Below are positions 35,041-43,215 of a stretch of DNA of 58,362 bases, in pieces. The DNA is from Rhodoplanes elegans (lineage in GTDB: Bacteria; Pseudomonadota; Alphaproteobacteria; Rhizobiales; Xanthobacteraceae), in contig NZ_NHSK01000069.1 of NCBI RefSeq assembly GCF_016653355.1, positions 1 to 58,362 of the forward strand. The letters are read 5' to 3'. Both the position numbers and the translations under genes were made by a program. The notes under the pieces were generated by a model, which saw nothing but the letters and a program-made list of their open reading frames with translations, made no database searches and was not told the origin of the DNA. Each line of letters opens with the position of its first letter. Within the stretch, counting starts at the first letter, position 1.

Positions 35041-35144
35041 GTCATTCCGGGGCGCGGACCGAAGGTCCGCGAACCCGGAATCCATACACACAGACCGGGG
35101 TTATGGGTTCCGGGCTCGCCGCTGCGCGGCGCCCCGGAACGACC
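35041..35144. repeat. Dispersed palindromic repeat, copy 3 of family A
   Basis: The unit starts GTCATTCCGGGGCGCGG and ends GCGCCCCGGAACGACC, with CGGACC-GAA-GGTCCG and an AATCCATA ... TATGGGTT centre. It fills the gap between kdgK and the GH88 gene, so it lies inside the presumed uronate operon. Confidence 0.75.
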
Positions 35145-35163
35145 GGACAGGGGGCGAACGCTC

Positions 35164-36534
35164 ATGAAGATCGACACCGCACTCACGCCGAACGACCTTC
35201 TGCCGGCGATCCGCCGCATGTGGGATCTCTCGGCCGGCAAGATCACCTCCATCGACCGCACCATGGACCGCGCCGCCGGCGCGCCCGTCCACACGGTCGC
35301 GGGCCAGTACAAGCCGCGCGGCTGGACCGACTGGACTCAAGGGTTCGAGTTCGGCAGCGCCATCCTGCAGTTCGACGCCACTGGCGACGAGAGCTTCCTG
35401 GCGCTCGGCCTCGACCGCATCTGCTCCGACATGCCCGTGCACGTCACGCATTTCGGCGTGCACGATCACGGCTTCAACCAGGTCTCCACCTACGGCAACC
35501 TGCGCCGGCTGGTGAACGAGGGACGCCTCCCCGAGGACCCGTGGCAGATGGAGTATTTCGAGCTGGCGCTCAAATGCTCCGGCGCCGTGCAGGCCAACCG
35601 CTGGACCGAGCTCGGCGACAGCTACGGCTACATCCAGTCGTTCAACGGCCCGCACTCGCTATTCATCGACACGATGCGCACCCTGCGCGTGCTGGCGCTC
35701 GCCCATCAGCTCGGCCACGTGATGAAGGGCGAGGGCGACCAGGTGATCCCGCTGCTCGGCCGCCTGATCGCGCATGCCCGCACCACGGCGAAATACGGCG
35801 TGTTCTACGGCGAGGGCCGCGACATCTACGACGTGCGCGGTCGCACCGCGCACGAGGCGATCTTCAACACCGCGAGCAAGGCGTTCCGCTGCGTCGGCAC
35901 GCAGCAGGGTTATTCGGGCTTCTCGACCTGGACGCGCGGCCTCTCCTGGGCGATCACCGGCTACGCCGAGCTGCTGGAGTTCATGGAGACGCTCGACGAC
36001 GCCGAGGTCGAGGCCTTCGGCGGCAAGGCCGAGGTGATCGCCATGATGGAGAAGGCAGCGGCGGCGACCTGCGACTTCTACATCGCCCATACGGCGACCG
36101 ACGGCATCCCGTACTGGGACACGGGCGCGCCGGACCTGGCGAAGCTCGGCGACATCTACAACAAGGAGTCCGAGCCCGAGAACGACGTCGAGCCGGTCGA
36201 CTCCTCGGCCGCCGCGATCGCGGCGCAGGGCCTGCTGCGCTTCGGCGCCTGGCGCGAGGCGACCGGTCGGGCCGACGCGGCGCGCTACCGCCAGGCCGGC
36301 CTCACGGTGGTGCGCACGCTGCTCTCCGATCGCTACCTGAGCATCGACCCGGAGCATCAGGGGCTGGTGCTGCACAGCCAGTATCATCGTCCCAACGGCT
36401 GGGATCACGTGCCGCCGGGCCGCGCCAATCCGTGCGGCGAGGCGACCATGTGGGGCGACTATCACATGCGCGAAGTCGCCCTCTACGTGCAGCGCCTCGC
36501 CGAGAACGGCCCGTATCTGACCTTCTTCGGGTGA
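35164..36534 (+). CDS. Glycoside hydrolase family 88 (unsaturated glucuronyl hydrolase)
   Basis: A 456-aa cytoplasmic enzyme without a signal peptide. The (alpha/alpha)6-barrel landmarks of GH88 are present: GWTDWTQGFEFGSAILQF, HDHGFNQVSTYGNLRRL (with the Asp acid/base region), FSTWTRGLSWAITGYAEL, IPYWDTGAP and VDSSAAAIAAQGLLRFG. The enzyme hydrates and removes the 4,5-unsaturated uronate from oligosaccharides left by polysaccharide lyases. The product rearranges to 5-keto-4-deoxyuronate. GH105 is a close alternative, but the pattern fits GH88 better. It follows kdgK and precedes the SDR. Confidence 0.88.
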   Translation: MKIDTALTPNDLLPAIRRMWDLSAGKITSIDRTMDRAAGAPVHTVAGQYKPRGWTDWTQGFEFGSAILQFDATGDESFLALGLDRICSDMPVHVTHFGVHDHGFNQVSTYGNLRRLVNEGRLPEDPWQMEYFELALKCSGAVQANRWTELGDSYGYIQSFNGPHSLFIDTMRTLRVLALAHQLGHVMKGEGDQVIPLLGRLIAHARTTAKYGVFYGEGRDIYDVRGRTAHEAIFNTASKAFRCVGTQQGYSGFSTWTRGLSWAITGYAELLEFMETLDDAEVEAFGGKAEVIAMMEKAAAATCDFYIAHTATDGIPYWDTGAPDLAKLGDIYNKESEPENDVEPVDSSAAAIAAQGLLRFGAWREATGRADAARYRQAGLTVVRTLLSDRYLSIDPEHQGLVLHSQYHRPNGWDHVPPGRANPCGEATMWGDYHMREVALYVQRLAENGPYLTFFG

Positions 36535-36541
36535 TCTTGCT

Positions 36542-36688
36542 TCACCTCTCCCCAGCGGGGAGAGGTCGGATCTCGCGCCACCGCGCGAGATCCGGGTGAG
36601 GGGGTGCCGCGCTCTCAAACTGGCGCCGTAAACCCTCACCCCGGTGCGCGCTGACGCGCGCACCGACCCTCTCCCTCAGGGAGAGGTT
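36542..36688. repeat. Palindromic intergenic repeat, ctctcccc family
   Basis: TCACCTCTCCCC-AGC-GGGGAGAGG, then GGATCTCGCGC-CACC-GCGCGAGATCC, GGGTGAGGGGG, and a mirror half ACCCTCACCCCGG, GTGCGCG-CTGA-CGCGCGCAC, ACCCTCTCCCT-CA-GGGAGAGGT. The full element is a large inverted repeat of smaller hairpins. It lies between the GH88 and SDR genes. Confidence 0.7.
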
Positions 36689-36775
36689 ATCAGCAGCTCA
36701 CGGCCCAACTGGTCCGGCCACGCGGTCGTCTGACACGCCCGACCATGACGACCGAACGGCATCAGGAGACATCAC

Positions 36776-37552
36776 ATGAATCAGAAGACCAAGCGTCGCG
36801 TCGCCCTGGTGACGGGCGGACGCCGCGGCATCGGCCTCGCCGTCGCCGAGGGGCTGGCGCGGGACGGCTACGACGTCGCCATCACGGGCACGCGAGACGA
36901 CGACGTGGCGCAGGCGGCCGTGAAGACCCTCGAGTCTCACGGCGTCGCTGCGACCTACGTGGCCGGCAACGTGCAGGACGTCGGCGATCATGCCCGCGTG
37001 CTCGACGCGGTCGAGACCGCGCTCGGGCCGATCGACGTGTTCGTCTCGAACGCCGGCGTCGCCCCGCCGCAGCGGCTCGACGTGCTGGAGACGACGCCCG
37101 ACAACTTCGACTATGTGCTCGGCGTCAATCTGCGCGGCGCCTTCTTCCTCGCCCAAGCGGTGGCGAACCGCATGCGCAAGGTGCCGTCCGAGACGCCGCG
37201 CGCGATCGTCGTCGTGTCGTCCTGCTCGGCCGAGATGGTCTCCAACAATCGCCTGGAGTACTGCATCTCGAAGGCCGGCCTCGCCATGGTGGTCGAAGGC
37301 CTCGCGGCGCGGCTCGCCGGCGAGGGGATCGCCGTGTTCGAGGTGCGGCCCGGCATCATCAAGACCGACATGACGGCCGGCGTGACCTCGAAATACGACG
37401 CACTGATCGAGCAGGGCCTGGTGCCGGCGAAGCGCTGGGGCCGGCCCGAGGACATCGCCGCCGCCGTCTCGGCGCTGGCGAATCCGGCCGTGGTCTTCTC
37501 CACCGGCACGGTCGTCAACGTCGACGGCGGCCTCACCATCCCGCGGTTGTAG
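36776..37552 (+). CDS. Short-chain dehydrogenase/reductase (probable keto-deoxyuronate reductase)
   Basis: A 258-aa classical SDR. The cofactor loop is VTGGRRGIGLAVA (residues 12-24), SNAGVAPP follows, and the catalytic set is Ser in VVVSSCSAEM and Tyr/Lys in LEYCISKAG. The motif TGTRDDD after strand 2 gives no clear NADP preference. SDRs in this setting reduce 4-deoxy-5-hexoseulose uronate to KDG (DehR-type) or act as KduD. Because kduI is absent here, direct reduction is the simpler reading. It follows the GH88 gene after a 241-base gap with a repeat. Confidence 0.85.
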   Translation: MNQKTKRRVALVTGGRRGIGLAVAEGLARDGYDVAITGTRDDDVAQAAVKTLESHGVAATYVAGNVQDVGDHARVLDAVETALGPIDVFVSNAGVAPPQRLDVLETTPDNFDYVLGVNLRGAFFLAQAVANRMRKVPSETPRAIVVVSSCSAEMVSNNRLEYCISKAGLAMVVEGLAARLAGEGIAVFEVRPGIIKTDMTAGVTSKYDALIEQGLVPAKRWGRPEDIAAAVSALANPAVVFSTGTVVNVDGGLTIPRL

Positions 37553-37688
37553 GGCGCTGGTTGCGCGACACCGCCGTCGCGTGTCTCGACGAAACCCAAA
37601 CCGTACTCCTCCGGACTGAATCGCGGCGTCGACTCGTCTAATCAGCTCCGCCGATGATCACCACGACCGGCCCGGGGGCCATTCTTCC

Positions 37689-37949
37689 ATGACGACGCTG
37701 ACCGTGCTGGAGACGCTGCACAAGGCGCGGAGCCTTGTCGCGGATGGCACCTGTCCGGGCGTGTTCGAGGCGGTGCGCTCGCTCGCCGGCGAGGCGAGCG
37801 GGCTGACGCGCGACTGCGTCTACTATGCGCTGCTCGACACTGTGGCGACCGGCGGGGCCGCCTCGCTCTCCGGTTTGCAGCGCACCAACGGCGCGGCGCT
37901 CGCGCTGTTCGACGCCACCATCGCCCGCCTCGCCGCCCGGCTTCACTGA
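37689..37949 (+). CDS. Small hypothetical protein (86 aa)
   Basis: The frame (MTTLTVLETLHKARSLVADG) is helix-rich with normal composition: LVADGTCPGVFEAVRSLAGEA, DCVYYALLDTVATGG and ALALFDATIARLAARL (each shortened). No family is recognised and the ribosome site is weak. The codon positions show GC-rich third bases as in the neighbours, which supports coding. It lies 136 bases after the SDR on the same strand, but nothing links it to uronate use. Confidence 0.5.
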   Translation: MTTLTVLETLHKARSLVADGTCPGVFEAVRSLAGEASGLTRDCVYYALLDTVATGGAASLSGLQRTNGAALALFDATIARLAARLH

Positions 37950-38137
37950 GACGCCGCGGCCCGCCCCCGGGGGTGCGACAATCGTTCCCCCCGCCGCCGC
38001 ATCGGCGCCGCACGGTTGTCGGAAAACCGTCATCGAGCGTCGTTAGGGTCGCGTTTGGGTAACGGGCAGTGCGCCCGGTTGCTCACGGACCGCCGGGGGC
38101 TTGGAATTCGCTTTCGAGCCCCCATATGAGGTCCAAG

Positions 38138-38228
38138 CGGCACGCCGAAAGGTGATCGCCGCACCCGTTCTCACAGGCCGCCTGACCGCGGATGTACCGG
38201 CAGGCTCTGGCCGTGAGACGGGATCCGG
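38138..38228. repeat. Two-part dispersed repeat, copy A
   Basis: Part 1, CGGCACGCCGAAAGGTG (38138-38154), and part 2, starting TGACCGCGGATGTACC at 38183 and continuing through GGCCGTGAGACGGGAT to 38223, match copy B at 38380-38520. Part 2 is identical over 21 bases (38183-38203 versus 38480-38500). The spacing of the parts differs between copies. Confidence 0.7.
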
Positions 38229-38379
38229 CGCCGGGAGGCGCCGGCAGGTTTCCGCCTGACGAGCAGAGTTTCGGACCGGCAGATCATCGCGTGACCCGAG
38301 AGGTCGCGCGCCGCTCTGCCGACGTTTGCGGAACTCGTTTCGGTGGGGATCGTTGATCAGCAGCCGCGGTTCGATGCAT

Positions 38380-38520
38380 CGGCGCGCCGAAAGGTGTCGC
38401 TCGTGCCGACCCACGTTGCCGGACGGTCCCATCGCCGCTCGTCGGTGCGGGATGCCGTCCGTCCCCCTCACGCGACGTCTGACCGCGGATGTACCGGCAG
38501 ACGGCCGCCGTGAGGCGGGA
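38380..38520. repeat. Two-part dispersed repeat, copy B
   Basis: Part 1, CGGCGCGCCGAAAGGTG (38380-38396), differs from copy A by one base. Part 2 begins TGACCGCGGATGTACC at 38480 and continues with GGCCGCCGTGAGGCGGGA. The gap between parts is 83 bases here and 28 in copy A. Confidence 0.7.
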
Positions 38521-38588
38521 TGCGGCCCCGGCTTCGCCGGCGGAGCCGCTCCCTCTTCTGTTTTCCGTTCTTTTTTCACCCTCTCCGA

Positions 38589-40283
38589 TCAGCCCGGCGC
38601 GGCTCCTCCCGCCGGAACGCTTGCGCCGTGGTCGAGCACGCTGCGCAGCTTGGCGGCGAGGCCCGCATAGGTGAACGGCTTGGCGATCAGATGCAGGCCG
38701 GGGTCGAGTCGGCCCTCGTGGACGATGGCGCTGGTCGCATGGCCCGTGGTGAAGATCACCCGCACGTCCGGCCGGCGGCGCACCGCCTCGTCGGCGAGCT
38801 GGCGGCCGTTCATGCCGCCCGGCAGGCCGAGATCCGTGAACAGCAGCGTGACCGCCTCGCGCTCCAGCACGGCGAGCGCTGAGGGGCCGTTCTCCGCCTG
38901 CAGCACCCGATAGCCGAGCTCGCCGAGAATCTCGGCCGAATGCTCGCGCACGTCCGGATCGTCCTCCACCACCAGGATCGTCTCGTGCCGATGGCCCGAC
39001 GGTGTCGCATGCGCGGTCGGCTCGTGCTCGCCGGCGACATCCGCCTCGTCGAGGCGCGGCAGATAGATCTTCACCGTGGTGCCGTGGCCGACCTCCGAAT
39101 GGATGCGCACATGGCCGCCGGACTGCTTGACGAAGCCGTAGACCTGGGAGAGCCCGAGCCCGGTGCCGTGGCCGATGTCCTTGGTCGTGAAGAACGGCTC
39201 GAACGCCTGGGCGATCACGTCGCGGGTCATGCCGGTGCCGGTGTCGGTGACGGCGATCACCACATAGGGGCCCGGCACCACCTCGGCCTCGCGCGCCGCG
39301 CTCGCGTCGTCGAGTTCGGCATTGGCGGTCTCGATCACGATGCTGCCGCCGTTGGGCATGGCGTCGCGGGCGTTGACGGCGAGATTGAGGATCGCGCTCT
39401 CGAGCTGGTTCGGGTCGGCGTTCACGCGCCAGAGGCTGTCGGCCAGCATCGGCGTGACGGCGATCTGCTCGCCGAAGGTGCGGCGGAGCATCTCGACGAT
39501 GGCGCCGACCAGCGCATTGGCGTCGACCGGTTTGGGATCGAGCGGCTGGCGGCGCGCGAAGGCGAGCAGGCTCTGGGTCAGCGCCGAGGCGCGCCGGGCG
39601 CCGCGCGCGGCGTTCTCGAGCGCGCGCTGCAGCCGGTCGGGCGTGTCGTCCGGCAGGTGGCGCTGGAGGATATCGACATTACCCATGATGACGGTGAGCA
39701 GATTGTTGAAGTCGTGCGCGACGCCGCCGGTGAGCTGGCCGATGATCTCCATCTTCTGCGACTGCGCGAGCGCGGCTTCCGCCTTCTCGCGCTGGGCGAT
39801 CTCGTGGCGCAGGCGGGCGTTCGCGTCTTCGAGGTCGCGGGTGCGCTCCTCGACGCGGCGCTCCAGCGTCTCGTTCACGCGCCGGAGCTCGTCCTCGGCG
39901 CGGCGGATGCGCAGCAGCGCGCGGATGGCGGCGGCGAGCTCTTCGGGCTCGGCCGGCTGCACCAGATAGGAATCCGCCCCGCTGTCGAGGCCGGTGGTGC
40001 GGTCGGCCGACGTCGTGAAGGTCGCCGAGGTCTGCAGCACCATCACCTCGGGCCAGCGCGTCTTGATGGCGGCGCACACCTCGGTGCCGCTGCCGCTGAA
40101 GTCGGGCAGCTGCACGTCGAGCAGCACGACCTGCGGTCGATGCTCCTCCACCATCCGCAGCGCGTCCGAGCCGTTCGCCGCCTCGATTACGGCGAAGCCG
40201 GCCCGCATCAGGTCGCGGTTCTTGGTGTAGCGGCCGATCTCGCGGTCGTCGACGTTGAGGACCAGGGGCTTGCCGTCGGTCAT
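38589..40283 (-). CDS. REC-HisKA-HATPase-REC hybrid signalling protein
   Basis: A 564-aa soluble protein. The N-terminal receiver (residues 1-125) has VLNVDDREIGRYTKN and phospho-Asp in VVLLDVQLPDFSG. A coiled coil follows (about 130-175). The dimerisation/phospho-His segment is QLTGGVAHDFNNLLTVIMG (His near 191), and the ATPase has NLAVNARDAMPNGG, DTGTGM and GTGLGLSQVYGFVKQSGG. The C-terminal receiver (about 435-550) has ILVVEDDPDVREHSAEILG and LLFTDLGLPGGMNG. It is the last gene of the stressosome operon, overlapping the preceding kinase by four bases (ATGA). Confidence 0.95.
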   Translation of the reverse strand: MTDGKPLVLNVDDREIGRYTKNRDLMRAGFAVIEAANGSDALRMVEEHRPQVVLLDVQLPDFSGSGTEVCAAIKTRWPEVMVLQTSATFTTSADRTTGLDSGADSYLVQPAEPEELAAAIRALLRIRRAEDELRRVNETLERRVEERTRDLEDANARLRHEIAQREKAEAALAQSQKMEIIGQLTGGVAHDFNNLLTVIMGNVDILQRHLPDDTPDRLQRALENAARGARRASALTQSLLAFARRQPLDPKPVDANALVGAIVEMLRRTFGEQIAVTPMLADSLWRVNADPNQLESAILNLAVNARDAMPNGGSIVIETANAELDDASAAREAEVVPGPYVVIAVTDTGTGMTRDVIAQAFEPFFTTKDIGHGTGLGLSQVYGFVKQSGGHVRIHSEVGHGTTVKIYLPRLDEADVAGEHEPTAHATPSGHRHETILVVEDDPDVREHSAEILGELGYRVLQAENGPSALAVLEREAVTLLFTDLGLPGGMNGRQLADEAVRRRPDVRVIFTTGHATSAIVHEGRLDPGLHLIAKPFTYAGLAAKLRSVLDHGASVPAGGAAPG

Positions 40284-42043
40284 GGCATCGGCCTGTTCTC
40301 GGTGTGCCTGTTCTCGATGAGGTCGTCCAGAAGCATCGCCACGCGTTCGCGCGAAAGATCGCGCTTCGACAGGATGGGGACTCCGGGGCGGATTCGCGCG
40401 GCGATCTCGGGCGTGACGGCGAGCGAAGTCGAGACCACCACCGGGATCCGGCAGGCGCGCGGCTCGGCCTCCAGCCGGTTCAGCGTCGTGAAGCCGTCCA
40501 TCCGCGGCATCTGCAGGTCGAGCAGCACGAGGTCGGGCGCGTCCTCGCAGGCGCGGCGCAGGCCCGCCTCGCCATCGGCCGCCTCGATCACCTCGAAGCG
40601 GTCGCCGCCGATGAGCTGGCGGAAGACGTAGCGGAACGTCTCGTCGTCGTCGATCACCAGCACGCGCCGGCGCGTCGTCGCGGTGCCCTCGCCGACCTCG
40701 CCGAGCCGCGCAGGGATGGACAGGCGGAACACCGAGCCCTGGCCGACCACGCTCTCCACCGACAGCTCGCCGCCGAGCAGCGCCGCCAGGTTGCGCGACA
40801 GCGAAAGCCCGAGGCCGGTGCCCTTCACCTTGCGCTGGATCTGCGTGTCGATCTGGCTGAACTCCTCGAAGATGCGCTCCTGGTGCTCGGGCGGGATGCC
40901 GATGCCGGTGTCGCGCACCGAGAACACGATCCGGCCGCTCGCCTCGTCGTGCACGGCCGAGACGGCGACCTCGCCGGCCTCGGTGAACTTCAGCGCGTTG
41001 GAGATCAGGTTGCGGAGGATCTGCGTGACCTTCGCCTCGTCGGTGAACAGCGAGGGCAGGCCGGCGCCGCTGTCGAAGGAGAGGTCGACGGCCGGATTGG
41101 TCTGCAGCGGCTTGAGCGCACCGCGCAGGCCGCCGAACAGCTCGGCGACCGTGAACGGCACGGCGCGGATCTCGACCTTGCCGGCCTCGACCTTGGCGAG
41201 GTCGAGGAGATCGTTGACCAGTTCCAGGAGTCCTTCGGCGGAGCGGCGGATATAGCCGACCTGCTTCTCCTGCTCGGGGCCGAGATCGCCGTCGACCCGG
41301 TCGAGCAGCAGCCGCGACAGCGCCAGGATCGAGTTCAGCGGGGTGCGGAACTCGTGGCTCATGTGCGAGAGGAAGCGCGACTTCAGCTCACTCGCCTGGC
41401 GGAGCTGCTCGGCCCGCTCGTCGAGCTCGGCATAGAGCGCGACGACGCCGCGATTGGTGTCGGAGAGCTCGCGGTCGAGGGTCTGCGCCTCCTGCTCGCG
41501 CCGGCGCAGGGCGTCGAGCGTCTCGATCAGCTCGCGGTTCTGCTCGCGCAACGCGGCGAGCGGGTCGTCGCCGCCGGCCGCCGCGAGATCGCGGACGATC
41601 TCGGCGAGCCGCGCCGCCGTCACGGGTGCCGCGCGGGTCGGCAGGCGATGGCCGAGCGTCACCACGGTGCCGCCGCCGGCCGGGCAGGCGATGTCGAACC
41701 GGTCCATCAGCCGCTTCGCGCCGACGAGGCCGACGCCCATGCCTTCGGCCGAGCGCCAGCGTCCTTCGAGGACGGCGTCGAGATCGGCGATCCCGGGGCC
41801 ACGGTCGCCGATCCGGATGGTGAAGACCTGCCGGCCGTCGTCGCTGTCGACGATGAACTCGGCGCGGCCGCCCTTGCCGTAGCCGAAGGCGTTGCGGGCG
41901 ATCTCCGACACGGCGGTGGCGATGCGGGTCTGGTCCTGGCGATCGAAGCCGAGCTTCTCGGCGAGCAGGCGGGCGCGCTGGCGCACCGCGACCACGTCGG
42001 CCTCGGCGACGATCGCCATGGTGACGATGGGCCAGCTCGTCAC
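40280..42043 (-). CDS. RsbT-like ATPase fused to hybrid histidine kinase
   Basis: A 587-aa protein from GTG 42043, whose GTGA overlaps the stop of the phosphatase gene and is preceded by GGGGAG; ATG 42019 is the alternative. Residues about 10-125 are an anti-sigma-type kinase domain (AVSEIARNAFGYGKGG, GDRGPGI, GVGLVGAKRLMDRFDI) like RsbT. A coiled coil leads to HisKA (LSHMSHEFRTPLNSIL), HATPase (RNLISNALKFTEAGE, GIPPEHQERIFEEFSQ, GTGLGLSLSRNLA) and a C-terminal receiver (VLVIDDDETFRYVF, LVLLDLQMPRMDG). The fusion would let stressosome-released activity feed a phosphorelay. Confidence 0.93.
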   Translation of the reverse strand: MTSWPIVTMAIVAEADVVAVRQRARLLAEKLGFDRQDQTRIATAVSEIARNAFGYGKGGRAEFIVDSDDGRQVFTIRIGDRGPGIADLDAVLEGRWRSAEGMGVGLVGAKRLMDRFDIACPAGGGTVVTLGHRLPTRAAPVTAARLAEIVRDLAAAGGDDPLAALREQNRELIETLDALRRREQEAQTLDRELSDTNRGVVALYAELDERAEQLRQASELKSRFLSHMSHEFRTPLNSILALSRLLLDRVDGDLGPEQEKQVGYIRRSAEGLLELVNDLLDLAKVEAGKVEIRAVPFTVAELFGGLRGALKPLQTNPAVDLSFDSGAGLPSLFTDEAKVTQILRNLISNALKFTEAGEVAVSAVHDEASGRIVFSVRDTGIGIPPEHQERIFEEFSQIDTQIQRKVKGTGLGLSLSRNLAALLGGELSVESVVGQGSVFRLSIPARLGEVGEGTATTRRRVLVIDDDETFRYVFRQLIGGDRFEVIEAADGEAGLRRACEDAPDLVLLDLQMPRMDGFTTLNRLEAEPRACRIPVVVSTSLAVTPEIAARIRPGVPILSKRDLSRERVAMLLDDLIENRHTENRPMP

Positions 42044-43071
42044 GGTGCGCTCCCCGCCGCGGCCCCGTCGGCCGCCGCCGTGGTCGCGCGCGCGACCAGC
42101 ACCGTCACGTCGTCGCGCTGCCGCCAGAAGTCGCGGAACAGTACGGCCGCGATCAGGGTCGGATGGGCGCGCAGCAGGCCCGGATAGCGATCGAGCGACC
42201 AGCTCGTCGCGAGCCCGTCCGAATGCAGCACCACGACCCCGTCCTCGGCCGGATAGTCGAAGCTCTGGATCTTGCGGGCGACATGACCGGCCGTGCCGGG
42301 CAGCGACACCATGCGGCGGATCGCGGTCGGCGTCACCACGGCGCCGGCGACGTTGCCGATGCCGCCGAACTCGACCTGGCCGGCGGCGATGTCGATCCGG
42401 CCGACCGACACGGCCGCGCCGCGGGTGCCGCGCAGGCCGCCATGGATGTAGTCGAGCAGGGTCGGTACGCGGTGTCCCTTGTGGCGCTGGAACACCCGCA
42501 CGGCCTCGGTCGCCGCCGTCGCCGCGTCGGGGCCGTGGCCGAGGCCGTCCACCACCATCACGGTGCGGGCCGCGTCGGCGTCGTCGACGCTCCAGCCGTC
42601 GCCGCAGACGCTCTCGCCCTCCTTCGGCACCGAGACGACGCCGATGGTGGCGTCGCTCGGCTTGTTGGCCTGCGGCGGCGCGCCCGGCTCGAAACGGGCC
42701 ATCAGGCCGGTGCCGAGCGCCGGCCACGATACCAGCTCGACCGTGTGGGCCTGGCGGAACACCGCCCCCAGCCCGTGCCCGTTGGTGCCGGCGGTCGAGT
42801 AGCCGTCGGCCCGGCAGGCGGCGAGGTCGGCGATGCCGCGCCCCTTGTCGAGCGCCAGCACCTGGATGCCGGCGCCGTCCGGCTCCTCGAAGCCGCCGAC
42901 CAGGATGTCGCCGCCGCCGGCGTGCTTGATCAGGTTGGTGGCGAGCTCGGTGGTGGCGAGCGCGACGCGGCCGACATCGGTGGCGCCGAAGCCGTGCTGC
43001 TCGGCCCGCTCCGCCGCGGTGCGGCGCGCCTCCGAGACCTGGCTCGGCTCGTGGACGGGAACCCGGATCAT
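42040..43071 (-). CDS. RsbX-like PP2C phosphatase with N-terminal RsbT/RsbW-like ATPase domain
   Basis: A 343-aa protein. Residues 1-130 are an anti-sigma-type ATPase (ALATTELATNLIKHAGGG as the N-box, LDKGRGIADL, NGHGLGAVFRQ). Residues 140-330 are a SpoIIE/RsbX-type serine phosphatase with all metal-binding acids: CGDGWSVDD, MVVDGLGHGPDAA, VVVLHSDGLATSW and RDDVTVLVAR. In stressosomes RsbX dephosphorylates RsbR and RsbS to reset the complex. It follows rsbT after a 144-base gap holding a family-A repeat and overlaps the fused kinase gene. Confidence 0.92.
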   Translation of the reverse strand: MIRVPVHEPSQVSEARRTAAERAEQHGFGATDVGRVALATTELATNLIKHAGGGDILVGGFEEPDGAGIQVLALDKGRGIADLAACRADGYSTAGTNGHGLGAVFRQAHTVELVSWPALGTGLMARFEPGAPPQANKPSDATIGVVSVPKEGESVCGDGWSVDDADAARTVMVVDGLGHGPDAATAATEAVRVFQRHKGHRVPTLLDYIHGGLRGTRGAAVSVGRIDIAAGQVEFGGIGNVAGAVVTPTAIRRMVSLPGTAGHVARKIQSFDYPAEDGVVVLHSDGLATSWSLDRYPGLLRAHPTLIAAVLFRDFWRQRDDVTVLVARATTAAADGAAAGSAP

Positions 43072-43083
43072 GTCGGCTGACCG

Positions 43084-43189
43084 GTCATTCCGGGGCGGCG
43101 CGGCAGCGCCGGACCCGGAATCCAGCCCCGGATGCTGAATTGCTCGGCTGGATTCCGGGTTCGCGCCTTCGGCGCGCCCCGGAATGACG
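43084..43189. repeat. Dispersed palindromic repeat, copy 4 of family A
   Basis: The unit begins GTCATTCCGGGGCGGCG and ends GCGCGCCCCGGAATGAC, so its ends are inverted repeats of 12 or more bases; inside are GACCCGGAATCCAG and CTGGATTCCGGGTT, again complementary. It lies within the stressosome operon between rsbT and the phosphatase gene. Confidence 0.8.
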
Positions 43190-43215
43190 GGATTTCGATC
43201 TCGGGGCTCATTGGC

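Larger units (their letters stand above)
37950..38588. other. Repeat-rich intergenic region
   Basis: The 639 bases between convergent genes carry two copies of a two-part repeat (separate entries), a GGGGGCT ... AGCCCCC hairpin (38095-38123) and T-rich ends near 38555-38577. The open frame 38043-38579 on the minus strand is a by-product of the repeats, with the same peptide motif (AGTSAVRR) appearing twice. Confidence 0.55.

Noticed and set aside
38043-38579. A 178-codon frame on the minus strand that encodes a repeated peptide motif
   Set aside because: The repeated peptide comes from the two copies of the intergenic repeat; composition is Arg/Pro/Ala-rich and there is no ribosome site at the start.
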